NCBI RefSeq assembly: GCF_006346315.1
Contig: NZ_VDMR01000001.1
Location: 62,001 to 126,000, forward strand
Reading direction: 5' to 3'
Source of the DNA: Nocardioides litoris
GTDB lineage: Bacteria > Actinomycetota > Actinomycetes > Propionibacteriales > Nocardioidaceae
Length of the DNA stretch: 64,000 nt
Under the pieces are notes generated by a model. It saw nothing but the letters and a program-made list of their open reading frames with translations. It was not told the origin of the DNA and did not search any database. The position numbers and the translations under genes are program-made. The stretch's first letter is position 1; every line of letters begins with the position of its first letter. Below, piece after piece: positions 23,973 to 32,938 of this stretch.

Positions 23973-24839
23973 TCAGTCGTAGGTGTAGAACCCGCGGCCG
24001 GACTTGCGGCCCAGCAGGCCCGCGTCGACCATCCGCTGCAGGAGCGGCGGGGCGGCGTACAGGGGCTCCTTGAACTCCTCGTAGAGCGACTCCGCGACCG
24101 CCTTGGTCGTGTCGAGGCCGATCAGGTCGGCCAGGGCGAGCGGGCCCTGCGGGTGGGCCGCGCCGAGGACGAGGCCGCGGTCGATGTCCTCGGCCGAGGC
24201 GAAGCCCGACTCGGCCATCCGGATCGCGGAGAGGATGAACGGGATCAGCAGGGCGTTGACCACGAAGCCCGCGCGGTCCTGGCAGTCGATGGCGTTCTTG
24301 CCGAGCTGCTCCTGGGTCCACGCCCGGGCGCGCTCGGTGGTCTCCTTCGAGGTCAGCAGCGACGGCACGAGCTCGACGAGCCGCAGCACCGGCACCGGGT
24401 TGAAGAAGTGGATGCCGATGACCTGCGCGGGCCGCGAGGTCACGACGCCGAGCTTCATGATCGGGATCGAGGAGGTGTTGGAGGCCAGCACCGCCTCGGG
24501 CGCCTCGACCACCTGGTCGAGCCGGCGGAACAGCTCGACCTTGGCCGCCTCGTCCTCCACGATCGCCTCGACCACGACCTCGCGGTCGGCGAGGGAGTCG
24601 AGGTCGGTCAGCACCCGGATCCGGTCGAGCACGGCGGCGGCGGAGTCGATCTTGCCCTTGCTCTCGGCGCGGCCGAGGGAGGCCTCGAGCCGACCCTGTG
24701 CCCGCTTGGCCGCGTCGTCGCTCGACTCGACGACGACCACGTCGTGCCCGGCCCGGGCGCTCACCTCTGCGATGCCGGCCCCCATCAGGCCACCGCCCAC
24801 CACACCGACCCGGTCCACGCTGCTCGTCTGGCCACTCAT
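23973..24839 (-). CDS. 3-hydroxybutyryl-CoA dehydrogenase
   Basis: A 288-residue NAD-dependent 3-hydroxyacyl-CoA dehydrogenase. The Rossmann motif GVVGGGLMGAGIAE is at the N terminus. The catalytic His lies in GIHFFNPVPVLRLVE, the conserved Asn in DRAGFVVNALLIPF, and the C-terminal domain ends with GLLGRKSGRGFYTYD. It oxidises (S)-3-hydroxyacyl-CoA in butyrate or fatty-acid metabolism and may supply acyl precursors. The ATG at 24839 was chosen because homology begins immediately after it. It stands alone, bounded by the repeat array and a divergently spaced ligase gene. Confidence 0.9.
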   Translation of the reverse strand: MSGQTSSVDRVGVVGGGLMGAGIAEVSARAGHDVVVVESSDDAAKRAQGRLEASLGRAESKGKIDSAAAVLDRIRVLTDLDSLADREVVVEAIVEDEAAKVELFRRLDQVVEAPEAVLASNTSSIPIMKLGVVTSRPAQVIGIHFFNPVPVLRLVELVPSLLTSKETTERARAWTQEQLGKNAIDCQDRAGFVVNALLIPFILSAIRMAESGFASAEDIDRGLVLGAAHPQGPLALADLIGLDTTKAVAESLYEEFKEPLYAAPPLLQRMVDAGLLGRKSGRGFYTYD

Positions 24840-24876
24840 CTCGCCAGTCAACACCGCGCTCCCGAGCGGGACCACC

Positions 24877-25944
24877 TCAGGCCGGCGCCGCCGTACGACG
24901 CACGAGGTCGTCGACCACGTCCTCGAGCGACCCGCGCCTGCCGTACGACGCCCGCTGGCGCACCGCGCCGGTGGCCGCGAGGAGCCGCTCGACGCCGCGC
25001 TCGACCAGCGCTCTGTCGCCGGCCTCCTCCAGGGCCCGGCTGGTGGAGTCGACGAGGTCGCGCAGCACCTCGGCCGCGCCGAAGGGCCTGGACCCCGGGA
25101 ACGCGGGGTGCAGCAGCGAGCCGCACAGCCCGTCGTGGGCGGCGCGCCAGCGGGCCGCGCGCAGCAGCTCGGTGCGCCAGGGCGGGGAGGCCAGGCAGCC
25201 GCGGGCGGCGGTGTCGACCAGGGCCCGCACCAGCGCCGCGAGGACGGCGACGTCGGCGAGGTCGGTGACCACGTCGCAGACCCGCACCTCGACCGTCGGC
25301 TGCTGCTCGGCCAGGCGGGCGTCGAAGTAGAGCATCCCGGCATCGCGAGCCGCGCCCGAGGCGACGAGCGCTGCCCCGGCCGCGCGGTAGCCCGCCTCGC
25401 CGCCGAACGGCTCGGTCGGGCCGGCGCTCGGCCACCGCGACCACAGCTCGCTGCGCCACGACGCGTAGCCCGTCTCGGTCCCCCCGGCGTACGGCGAGTT
25501 GGCGCTCGCGGCGAGCAGCACCGGCAGCCACGGGGCGATCGCGTCGAGCACCCGCACGCCCTCCTCGGCGTCGGCCACCTCGACGTGGACGTGCATGCCG
25601 CAGGTGCCGCCGCCCTCGGCGACCGGGCCGTAGCGGCGCAGCATGTCGCGGTAGCGGTCGTCGTCGCTGACCTCGTGGTCGGCCGAGGGCAGCACGACGA
25701 CCCCGGACGCGGCCACCGCCAGGCCGACCTGCGCCGCCCGGTCGAGCACGTCGCGCCGGTGCCCGTGCAGCTCGGCGACCACGTCGGCCACGTCCGTCGC
25801 CGGGCGGCTCTGCACCTCGACCTGGTGGCGGAACAGCTCGGCGTCGGCCGACGTCCCGGCCAGCACCTCGGGGGCGCGCGGCGCAGCGCGGCGGGTGCCG
25901 GGGTGAACGACCCACAGCTCCTCCTCCACCCCGATGCGGCGCAC
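24877..25944 (-). CDS. YbdK-type carboxylate-amine ligase (GCS2 family)
   Basis: A 355-residue ATP-grasp-like GCS2 enzyme. IGVEEELWVV at the very N terminus, GGGTCGMHVHVEVAD, SANSPYAGGTETGYAS and the TVEVRVCDV block are family motifs. E. coli YbdK makes gamma-glutamylcysteine weakly, and actinobacterial copies (EgtA-like) can feed ergothioneine or mycothiol-related thiols. No egt genes are near, so the substrate is open. The GTG at 25944 is preferred to an upstream ATG because IGVEEE should sit at the start. Confidence 0.82.
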   Translation of the reverse strand: MRRIGVEEELWVVHPGTRRAAPRAPEVLAGTSADAELFRHQVEVQSRPATDVADVVAELHGHRRDVLDRAAQVGLAVAASGVVVLPSADHEVSDDDRYRDMLRRYGPVAEGGGTCGMHVHVEVADAEEGVRVLDAIAPWLPVLLAASANSPYAGGTETGYASWRSELWSRWPSAGPTEPFGGEAGYRAAGAALVASGAARDAGMLYFDARLAEQQPTVEVRVCDVVTDLADVAVLAALVRALVDTAARGCLASPPWRTELLRAARWRAAHDGLCGSLLHPAFPGSRPFGAAEVLRDLVDSTSRALEEAGDRALVERGVERLLAATGAVRQRASYGRRGSLEDVVDDLVRRTAAPA

Positions 25945-26106
25945 CCCTCCATCGCACCGCCGGGCCCCGGGCCGCCGCACCCCCCGTGCGAGGGAGGCGG
26001 CCCGGGCGCCTCACTCCCCGGGGTGGGATCGGCTCCCGCCCGTCGGTTACCGGGACCTCGCACCACCTCGTACCACCACGACCAGTCCACGACCTCTGGA
26101 GGACCC

Positions 26107-26649
26107 ATGAGCGACCGCACCACCGACACCACCGGCCCGTCCGGACCGGGTGGCCACGACACCGCCGAGGGCGTGCGCAAGGTCGCCGAGCTCGTCGACG
26201 CGGCCCGGATCTGCATGCTGACCACGATGACCGCCGACGGCCGGCACGTGAGCCGTCCGATGGCGCTGCAGGACGTCGAGTTCGACGGTGACCTGTGGTT
26301 CTTCGCCTACGCCGACTCCGACAAGGCCCACCAGGTCCAGGCCAACCCCCAGGTCAACGTGGCCTTCAGCGACGACAAGCACCAGGCGTGGACCTCGGTC
26401 TCCGGCACCGCCTCGCTCGTGACCGACCGGGCGAAGATGGAGGAGCTGTGGGCCGCCCCGCTCGAGGTGTGGTTCCCCGACGGCCTCGACACCGACGGCA
26501 TCACGCTGGTCAAGGTGCACGCCGAGACCGCCGAGTGGTGGGAGGCCTCGGGTTCCCGCGCCAAGCGGCTCGTCGGCGCCGTCCGGGCCGCCGTCACCGG
26601 CGACCCCGACAAGTTCCCGTCCGAGAACCACACGGAGCGGCTCTCGTGA
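26107..26649 (+). CDS. Pyridoxamine 5'-phosphate oxidase family / general stress protein
   Basis: A 180-residue split-barrel flavin-binding protein. The segments ICMLTTMTADGRHVSRPM, LWFFAYADSDKAHQVQANP and VNVAFSDD match the stress protein 26 type of the PPOX fold. It probably binds FMN or F420. An upstream CTGGAGGA supports the ATG. The stop overlaps the start of the BrkB gene (GTGA), so both are co-expressed. Confidence 0.85.
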   Translation: MSDRTTDTTGPSGPGGHDTAEGVRKVAELVDAARICMLTTMTADGRHVSRPMALQDVEFDGDLWFFAYADSDKAHQVQANPQVNVAFSDDKHQAWTSVSGTASLVTDRAKMEELWAAPLEVWFPDGLDTDGITLVKVHAETAEWWEASGSRAKRLVGAVRAAVTGDPDKFPSENHTERLS

Positions 26650-27695
26650 GCACCGACGTCGACCGCCGCGGCGCCCCGGGTGCCCGGGACAGCGAGGGCA
26701 CCGATCGTGACCCCGACTCGCCCACCGACCTCACGCGCCGGTCCAAGAAGCTCGTCCTCAAGCAGACGCTGGCCGAGTTCAGCGACGACCAGTGCACCGA
26801 CCTCGCCGCCGCGCTGACCTACTACGCGGTCCTCGCGCTCTTCCCGGCCGCCATCGCCCTCACCTCGGTGCTGGGCCTGGTCGGGCAGGGCACGGCCGCG
26901 GTCGACGAGGTGCTCGGCATCCTGCGCCAGCTCGGGGCCGGCGGGGTCGTCGAGTCCATCGGCCCGACCCTGCGCGACCTCAGCTCCTCCCAGGCCGCCG
27001 GGCCGGCGTTCGTCATCGGTCTGCTCGGCGCGCTCTGGTCGGCCAGCGGGTACGTCGGCGCCTTCGGTCGCGCGATGAACCGCATCTACGAGAAGGGCGA
27101 GGGCCGCCCGGTCTGGAAGCTGCGGCCCGCGATGCTGCTGCTCACCGCCGTGCTCGTCGTGCTCGTCGCGGTCGTGCTGGCCGCGCTCGTGCTCACCGGA
27201 CCGGCCGCCGGCGCCGTGGGCGACGCGATCGGTCTCGGCGGCACCGCGGTCACCGTCTGGAACATCGCCAAGTGGCCCGTGCTGCTCGCCGTCGTCGTGC
27301 TCATCGTCGCACTGCTCTACTACTTCACCCCCAACGTGCGGCCGCCGCGCTTCCGCTGGATCAGCGTCGGGGCCGTGCTGGCCATCGCGGTGTGGGTGCT
27401 GGCCAGCGTCGCCTTCGGCTTCTACGTCGCCAACTTCTCCTCCTACGACAAGACCTACGGCGCCCTGGCCGGCGTCATCGTCTTCCTGCTGTGGCTCTGG
27501 ATCACGAACGTGGCGCTGCTCCTCGGTGGGGAGCTCGACGCCGAGCTCGAGCGTGGCCGTGAGCTGCAGCGCGGCGAGCCGGCGGAGGACGAGATCCTGC
27601 TGCCGCACCGCGACACCCGGCAGCTGGACAAGAAGGCGGCCAAGGAGCGCGAGCGCGCCGACGAGGCGCGGGCGATCCGGCGCGACGCCGACTGA
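26646..27695 (+). CDS. YihY/virulence factor BrkB family membrane protein
   Basis: A 349-residue protein with six membrane segments. The motif CTDLAAALTYYAVLALFP, the SGYVGAFGRAMNRIYE stretch, and TYGALAGVIVFLLWLWITN followed by GGELDAE define the family. A charged C-terminal tail (KAAKERERADEARA) is cytoplasmic. The transport or envelope function is not established. Compare the more divergent relative at 13341-14195. Confidence 0.9.
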   Translation: MSTDVDRRGAPGARDSEGTDRDPDSPTDLTRRSKKLVLKQTLAEFSDDQCTDLAAALTYYAVLALFPAAIALTSVLGLVGQGTAAVDEVLGILRQLGAGGVVESIGPTLRDLSSSQAAGPAFVIGLLGALWSASGYVGAFGRAMNRIYEKGEGRPVWKLRPAMLLLTAVLVVLVAVVLAALVLTGPAAGAVGDAIGLGGTAVTVWNIAKWPVLLAVVVLIVALLYYFTPNVRPPRFRWISVGAVLAIAVWVLASVAFGFYVANFSSYDKTYGALAGVIVFLLWLWITNVALLLGGELDAELERGRELQRGEPAEDEILLPHRDTRQLDKKAAKERERADEARAIRRDAD

Positions 27696-27873
27696 GCCGA
27701 CCGAGGGGTGGACCCGTGCCACCCGTGGAGGGGGTGGGGCGACCCGGCCGTCTCGCTACGTTCGGAGTCGTCGTCCCACCCGCTCCGCCTCCTGTCCCGG
27801 GGCCCGGAGCCACCCCTCTCGTGACCGCTGGAACCACCGGCCGGTCCCTCCTCCGAGCCCTCGGAGCGCTGCC

Positions 27874-28827
27874 GTGACCCTGCTGATCGCACCCCTGACG
27901 GCCGACCCCCTGATGGCCGACCCCCTGCTCGATCCCGTCCCCGACCCCGCCCGCCTGTCCCGGGCCGAGCGGTCGCGGCGCACCGACGCCCTCGTCCACG
28001 CCGCCCGCGCCTGCGACGCCGCGGGTGACGAGGCCGGGAGGGACGTCCTGCTCGAGCAGGTCATGGTCATCAACCGTCGCGTCGCCGACGCCGTCGCCGC
28101 CCGCTACCGCGACCGCGGCGTGCCGCTGGAAGACCTCCAGCAGGCGGCGTACGAGGGCCTGGTCAAGGCCGTGCGCCGGTTCGACACCGCCCAGGCCGAG
28201 GACCTGCTGACGTTCGCGGTGCCGACCATCCGCGGCGAGGTGCAGCGCTACTTCCGCGACCGGTCGTGGATGGTCCGCCCGCCGCGGCGGGTGCAGGAGC
28301 TCCAGCACCACGTCAACGCGGCGATCGGCCGTCTCCACGAACGGCTGGGCCGGGAGCCCACCGACGCCGAGGTGTGCGCCGACCTCGACCTGGACCCCCA
28401 GGAGCACGCCGAGGTGGTCACGGCGTTCGGCTGCTTCCACCCGGCCAGCCTCGACCGGCCCGTCGGCGACGACGACGGTGCCGCGACCCTCGGCGAGCTG
28501 CTCCCCGACACCGGCGACGAGCGCGCTGCGGCCGAGGCCCGCTGCCTGCTCGCCCCCGCGGTGAGCCGGCTCGGTGCGCGCGACCAGCGGTTGGTCTACC
28601 TGCGCTTCTACGAGCAGCGCACCCAGCTCGAGATCGCCACCGAGCTCGGCCTCACCCAGACCCAGGTCTCCCGGCTGCTCGCCCGCGTGCTGCGTGACCT
28701 GCGCCAGGCCGTCGGGGCCGAGGCGCCGGTCGACCACGACGTCGCCCGCCCGGTGACCCCGCTCGGCCGGGCCCGGCTCGACGCCGCCCCCACCGGGCCG
28801 CGCCTGGAGGGGGTGCGCAGCGCATGA
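27874..28827 (+). CDS. RNA polymerase sigma factor, SigB/SigF/SigG type
   Basis: A 317-residue group 3 sigma factor. Region 2 is visible as LEDLQQAAYEGLVKAVRRFD and TFAVPTIRGEVQRYFRDRSW, the latter diagnostic of the SigB/F/G branch. Region 3 and region 4 (RTQLEIATELGLTQTQVSRLL) follow. A basic tail lies beyond region 4. No anti-sigma or anti-anti-sigma gene is adjacent, which is unusual. The GTG at 27874 follows a 178-nt gap, and the stop overlaps the SRPBCC start (ATGA). Confidence 0.88.
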   Translation: MTLLIAPLTADPLMADPLLDPVPDPARLSRAERSRRTDALVHAARACDAAGDEAGRDVLLEQVMVINRRVADAVAARYRDRGVPLEDLQQAAYEGLVKAVRRFDTAQAEDLLTFAVPTIRGEVQRYFRDRSWMVRPPRRVQELQHHVNAAIGRLHERLGREPTDAEVCADLDLDPQEHAEVVTAFGCFHPASLDRPVGDDDGAATLGELLPDTGDERAAAEARCLLAPAVSRLGARDQRLVYLRFYEQRTQLEIATELGLTQTQVSRLLARVLRDLRQAVGAEAPVDHDVARPVTPLGRARLDAAPTGPRLEGVRSA

Positions 28828-29258
28828 GCACCCGCCACGAGGTCGTCCGGGCCACGCCCCAGCACGTGTGGGACGTGCTGGCCGACGGCTGGCTCTACCC
28901 GCTGTGGGTCGTCGGGGCCTCCCGGATGCGCGAGGTCGACGACCACTGGCCGGCCGTCGGCGCGCGGCTCCACCACTCCGCCGGCCTGTGGCCCGCGCTG
29001 GTCGACGACACCACCGAGGTGCTGGAGAACGACGCCCCGCACCACCTGCGACTGCGCGCCCGCGGCTGGCCGGCCGGCGAGGCCGAGGTCGACCTGCGCG
29101 TCGAGGCGCACGGCGAGGGCACCCTGGTCACGCTGGCCGAGGACGTCGTCGCCGGCCCCGGCAAGCTCGTCCCCAAGCCGCTGCGCGACCCGCAGATCTC
29201 CTCCCGCAACCGCGAGACCCTGCGCCGCCTGCGGCTGCTCGCCGAGAACCGCGCGTGA
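28824..29258 (+). CDS. SRPBCC (START-like) family protein
   Basis: A 144-residue helix-grip-fold protein. VVRATPQHVWDVLADGWLYPLWVVGASRM, read in parts as ATPQHVWDVLADG and LYPLWVVG, is typical of polyketide cyclase/dehydrase-like SRPBCC proteins. The C-terminal helix is SRNRETLRRLRLLAENR. It would bind a hydrophobic ligand. It is sandwiched by 4-nt overlaps between the sigma factor and the FAD oxidoreductase. Confidence 0.8.
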   Translation: MSTRHEVVRATPQHVWDVLADGWLYPLWVVGASRMREVDDHWPAVGARLHHSAGLWPALVDDTTEVLENDAPHHLRLRARGWPAGEAEVDLRVEAHGEGTLVTLAEDVVAGPGKLVPKPLRDPQISSRNRETLRRLRLLAENRA

Positions 29259-30901
29259 CGGGCCCCGACCGGTCCTACGACGCGGTGGTCGTCGGCGGCG
29301 GGCCCAACGGGCTCGTGGCCGCCAACCACCTCGCCGACGCCGGCTGGTCGGTGCTGCTGCTCGAGGCCCAGGACACCGTCGGGGGCGGGGTGCGCAGCGA
29401 CCGCGAGCTGCACCCCGACTTCGTGCACGACACGTTCAGCGCGTTCTACCCGCTGGCGCCGCTCTCGGCTGCCCTGCGGCCCCTCGAGCTGGAGCGGCAC
29501 GGCCTGGAGTGGTCGCACGCCCCGGCGGTGCTGGGCCACCCGCTGCCCGACGGGCGCTGGGCGGTGCTGCACCGCGAGCGCGACGTCACCGCCGGGCTCA
29601 TGGACGAGCAGCACCCGGGCGACGGCGAGGCGTGGCTCGACCTGTGCGCCACGTGGGACCGGGTCGGTCCGCTGCTCGTCGAGGGCCTGACCGCGCCGTT
29701 CCCGCCCGTCCGGACCGGGGTCCGCCTGCTCCCGGCGCTGGCGCGCGCGGGCGGGCTCGACCTGGTGCGCACCCTGCTCACGCCGGCCTCCGCCCTCGGC
29801 CGCCGCCGCTTCGGCGGCGACGCGCCGGGCCTGCTCCTCAACGGCAACGCCGGCCACGCCGACATCCCCATCGGCTCCCCGGGCTCCGGGTTGTTCGGCC
29901 TGCTGCTGACCATGCTCGGCCAGACGGTCGGCTTCCCGGTGCCGGTCGGCGGCGCGGGCGAGCTCGCCGCGGTGCTGCGGCGTCGGTTCGAGTCCGCGGG
30001 CGGCACGGTGCGCACCGGCGCGGCCGTGACGCGGGTCGTCGTCGAGCGCGGCCGGGCGAGAGCGGTGCTCACCGCCGACGGGGAGCGGTACGACGCCCGC
30101 CGGGCCGTCGTCGCCGACGTCTCCGCCCTGCACCTGTTCGGCGGGGGTGGCCTCGAGGGCATGCTGGCCGACCACGAGGTGCCGCCCGGCGTGCGCCGGG
30201 GGATGCGCTCCTTCGAGCTCGACCCGGGCACGGTCAAGGTCGACTGGGCGCTGTCGGGACCGGTGCCGTGGGCCAGCCCGCCGGCGTACGACGCGGGCAC
30301 GGTGCACGTGGCCGACTCCGTCGACGACATGGCGCTGTCGCTGGCCGCCGTCGCCGCGCACCGCATCCCGTCCCGGCCGTTCCTGCTGACCGGGCAGATG
30401 ACGACCAGCGATCCCACCCGCTCGCCGGCCGGCACCGAGTCGTTCTGGGCCTACACCCACGTGCCGCAGGACGACGCCCCCGTCACCGACGAGCGCGGCG
30501 AGATCACCGGCACCTGGGACCACGACGACTGCGAGCGGATGGGCGACCGGGTGCAGGAGCGGCTCGAGGCGCTCGCGCCCGGGTTCTCCGAGCGGGTGCT
30601 CGCCCGTCGGGTCCTGGGCCCCGCGCAGCTGGAGGAGCGCAACGCGAGCCTGGTCGGCGGGTCGCTGGGCGGCGGCACCGCGCAGATCCACCAGGAGCTG
30701 GTGCTGCGGCCGGTGCCCGCGATGCTCGGACGCCCCGGGACGGGCGTGCCGGGCCTCTACCTCGGCTCAGCCTCCGCCCACCCCGGCGGCGGCGTGCACG
30801 GTGCCCCGGGCCACAACGCGGCCCGCGCCGCGATCGCCGCCCACCGCCTCGCCCCGCTCGCCCGTGGGCCGCTGCGCCTGGGGCGAGGTCGCCGCCGGTG
30901 A
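29255..30901 (+). CDS. CrtI-fold FAD oxidoreductase (PYROXD2-like)
   Basis: A 548-residue FAD-dependent enzyme with VVVGGGPNGLVAANHLA (GGGPNG at 14-19), LLLEAQDTVGGGVRS and the C-terminal LGSASAHPGGGVHGAPGHNAA. It resembles the phytoene-dehydrogenase-related PYROXD2 group more than CrtI itself. It is cotranscribed with a stress-type sigma factor and an SRPBCC protein. The substrate is unknown. A carotenoid or lipid is possible given the fold, but the GAPGHNAA ending separates it from true carotenoid desaturases. Confidence 0.8.
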   Translation: MTGPDRSYDAVVVGGGPNGLVAANHLADAGWSVLLLEAQDTVGGGVRSDRELHPDFVHDTFSAFYPLAPLSAALRPLELERHGLEWSHAPAVLGHPLPDGRWAVLHRERDVTAGLMDEQHPGDGEAWLDLCATWDRVGPLLVEGLTAPFPPVRTGVRLLPALARAGGLDLVRTLLTPASALGRRRFGGDAPGLLLNGNAGHADIPIGSPGSGLFGLLLTMLGQTVGFPVPVGGAGELAAVLRRRFESAGGTVRTGAAVTRVVVERGRARAVLTADGERYDARRAVVADVSALHLFGGGGLEGMLADHEVPPGVRRGMRSFELDPGTVKVDWALSGPVPWASPPAYDAGTVHVADSVDDMALSLAAVAAHRIPSRPFLLTGQMTTSDPTRSPAGTESFWAYTHVPQDDAPVTDERGEITGTWDHDDCERMGDRVQERLEALAPGFSERVLARRVLGPAQLEERNASLVGGSLGGGTAQIHQELVLRPVPAMLGRPGTGVPGLYLGSASAHPGGGVHGAPGHNAARAAIAAHRLAPLARGPLRLGRGRRR

Positions 30902-30962
30902 AGCCCTACCCTGGGGGGTACGCCGTCCCCCCACGGCGGACCGACCACCCGAGGGGTTCCTG

Positions 30963-31655
30963 ATGGACCTGCCCGAGAGCTCGGCCGCGTTCGCGGCCAT
31001 CGCCGCCGAGCTGCACGCCGAGTCGGCGGAGGGCCCGACCGCGCGCACGGTGGTGCACCGGCTCGCCGACCTCCTGGTCGACGCCGAGGAGGTCAGCCTC
31101 ACCGTCCGCGGCCGCGAGGGCCACCGCACCCTCGCCGCGACGGGCGAGGTCGCCGAGCAGGCCGACGCGGCGCAGTACGCGCTGGGGCAGGGGCCGTGCC
31201 TGGCCGCCGCCGAGGGCGCGTCGTGGATCCGCAGCGGCGACGTGCGCAGCGACCCGCGGTGGCCGCGCTGGGGCGCCGCCGCCGCCGAGCTCGGCGTGCG
31301 GTCGCTGCTGAGCGTCCAGCTGCTGGCCTCCGACGGCACCAGTCCCGTCGGCGCGCTCAACCTCTACTGCCGCGAGACCGGCGGCTTCGCCGACCCCGAC
31401 GCCATCGACGTCGCGGTGATCTACGCGATGCACGCCGCCAGCGCCCTCAACTCCGCCCGACTCGTCACCAACCTGCAGACCGCGCTCGGCACCCGGCACA
31501 CCATCGGCCTGGCCCAGGGCATCGTGATGGAGCGCTACGGCCTCGACGAGCAGCAGAGCTTCGAGCTGCTGCGACGCCTGTCGTCGACCACCGAGACCAA
31601 GCTGCGCGACGTCGCCTCCGGCATCGTCGAGACGCGGGCGCTGCCCGAGCACTGA
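30963..31655 (+). CDS. GAF and ANTAR domain regulator
   Basis: A 230-residue protein. The N-terminal GAF sensor domain (about residues 15-165) contains ALGQGPCLAAAEG and SLLSVQLL. The C-terminal ANTAR RNA-binding domain (about 168-225) contains TRHTIGLAQGIVMERYGLDE and SFELLRRLSSTT. ANTAR proteins bind paired hexaloop hairpins to antiterminate transcription. This one lacks a receiver domain and is presumably switched by a ligand. It ends just before a hairpin terminator. Confidence 0.9.
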   Translation: MDLPESSAAFAAIAAELHAESAEGPTARTVVHRLADLLVDAEEVSLTVRGREGHRTLAATGEVAEQADAAQYALGQGPCLAAAEGASWIRSGDVRSDPRWPRWGAAAAELGVRSLLSVQLLASDGTSPVGALNLYCRETGGFADPDAIDVAVIYAMHAASALNSARLVTNLQTALGTRHTIGLAQGIVMERYGLDEQQSFELLRRLSSTTETKLRDVASGIVETRALPEH

Positions 31656-31659
31656 GGCG

Positions 31660-31679
31660 ACCACCCGGACGCGGGTGGT
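31660..31679 (+). terminator. Hairpin after the GAF-ANTAR gene
   Basis: ACCACCCG and CGGGTGGT form a perfect 8-bp stem with a 4-nt loop, 4 nt after the stop codon. There is no U tract. Confidence 0.6.
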
Positions 31680-31690
31680 TGGCTGGCGGG

Positions 31691-32837
31691 GTGCGGCTGC
31701 TCATCACCTTCGTCGGCGGGCTCGGCCACCTCGCCCCGCTGCTCCCGCTCGCGTGCGCCGCGCGCGACGCCGGGCACGAGGTCGCGATCGCCGGTTCCGG
31801 CGGGCTCGTGCCGCGCATCGAGGAGGCCGGGTTCGCGGCGTACGCCACCAGCGCCCCGGCCCACCACGCGGCGCCGCCCGCGAGCCCGGCCCGCAGCCCG
31901 CTGGAGGTGATGGACGCGCACGCGGCCGAGGTCGAGCTCGCCGCCAACTTCGCCGACCGCGGCGCCCGGCGGATGGCTGCCGCGGTGCCTGACGTGATCG
32001 AGGCGTTCCGGCCCGACCTCGTGCTGCGCGACGAGACCGACCTCGGCACGACGATCGCCGCCGAGCTGCTCGGCATCCCGGTCGCCTGCCACCTGGTGCT
32101 GGCCTCGGGCCTGCTCGTGCGGCCCGGCCTCGTCGCGCCCGTCCTCGACGCCGTGCGCACCGACCACGGGCTGCCGCCCGACCCCGACCTCGACCGGTTG
32201 ACCACCGGTCTCCAGCTCACCCAGGCGCCGCCGTCGTTCCGCAGCCCGGACGCGCCGCTCCGGTTGCCGCGGGAGCCCCTGGCCTACCGGACCACGGTGC
32301 TCCCCGCCCGCTGCGCGAGCCGGGATCGCCCCGGGGGTCTACGTCACCCTCGGCACCATCTTCAACGGCGGGTCGGGTGACCTGTTCGAGCGGCTGCTGG
32401 CCGGGCTGGCCCGGCTCGACGTCGACGTGGTCGCCACGGTGGGCACCGGTATCGACCCCGCCGACCTCGGCCCGCAGCCGCCGCACGTGCGCGTCGAGCG
32501 GTTCGTGCCCCAGGACGAGGTGCTCCCCGCCGTCGACCTCGTGGTCTCGCACGGCGGGTCGGGCAGCCTGGTCGCGGCCCTCGCGCACGGCCTCCCCTCG
32601 CTCCTGGTGCCCCTGGGCGCCGACCAGCCGCACAACGCACGACGAGCCCGGGAGCTCGGCGTCGCCTCCGTGCTCGACGCGGTCGCGGTGACCGCCGCCG
32701 AGGTCGCCGAGCAGGCCGGAGCCCTCCTCGCCGACCCCGACGTCGCGCGGCGGTGCGCCGCCGTCGCCGACGAGGTCCGGTCGCTGCCCGACGCGGCCGC
32801 CGCGGTCGCTGCCCTCGAGGCGGCCGCCTCGGTCTGA
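31691..32837 (+). pseudogene. GT1 (MGT-type) glycosyltransferase, frameshifted
   Basis: The first part (GTG at 31691) reads VRLLITFVGGLGHLAPLLPL through RTTVLPAR. The second, in another frame from about 32334, reads GVYVTLGTIFNGG and the donor-site VSHGGSGSLVAALAHG to the stop at 32837. Between them, about 32311-32333 reads LREPGSP in the third frame. Two single-base losses near 32310 and 32333 would therefore join a normal-length gene of about 380 residues. Either the gene is dead or these are sequence errors at GC-rich runs. The family uses UDP- or dTDP-sugars on lipophilic acceptors. Confidence 0.7.
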
Positions 32838-32887
32838 GCGGCGGGGGTCCGCCCGACCAACGCGCACGACGACCGGTCTCCTGACCG

Positions 32888-32905
32888 CTCGCCCCTCCGG
32901 GCGAG
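32888..32905 (+). terminator. Hairpin after the glycosyltransferase
   Basis: CTCGCCC and GGGCGAG form a perfect 7-bp stem with a 4-nt loop between the glycosyltransferase and the hydrolase gene. Confidence 0.5.
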
Positions 32906-32938
32906 GCTGCACGGCCCCGAGGGCGGCAACCGCGGGGG

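Noticed and set aside
23642-23982. Several short overlapping frames within the 70-bp repeat array
   Set aside because: Their proteins only translate the repeat (SRLETT-like units) in different frames; no independent support for coding.
26307-27722. 471-codon minus-strand frame opposite the PPOX-BrkB pair
   Set aside because: Antisense of two clear genes; composition dominated by Gly, Asp, Val and His.
27696-27873. Coding sequence in the gap before the sigma factor, using an earlier in-frame start
   Set aside because: Codon bias before the GTG at 27874 is poor and the predicted extension is Arg/Pro low-complexity; treated as untranslated, with no clear promoter found.
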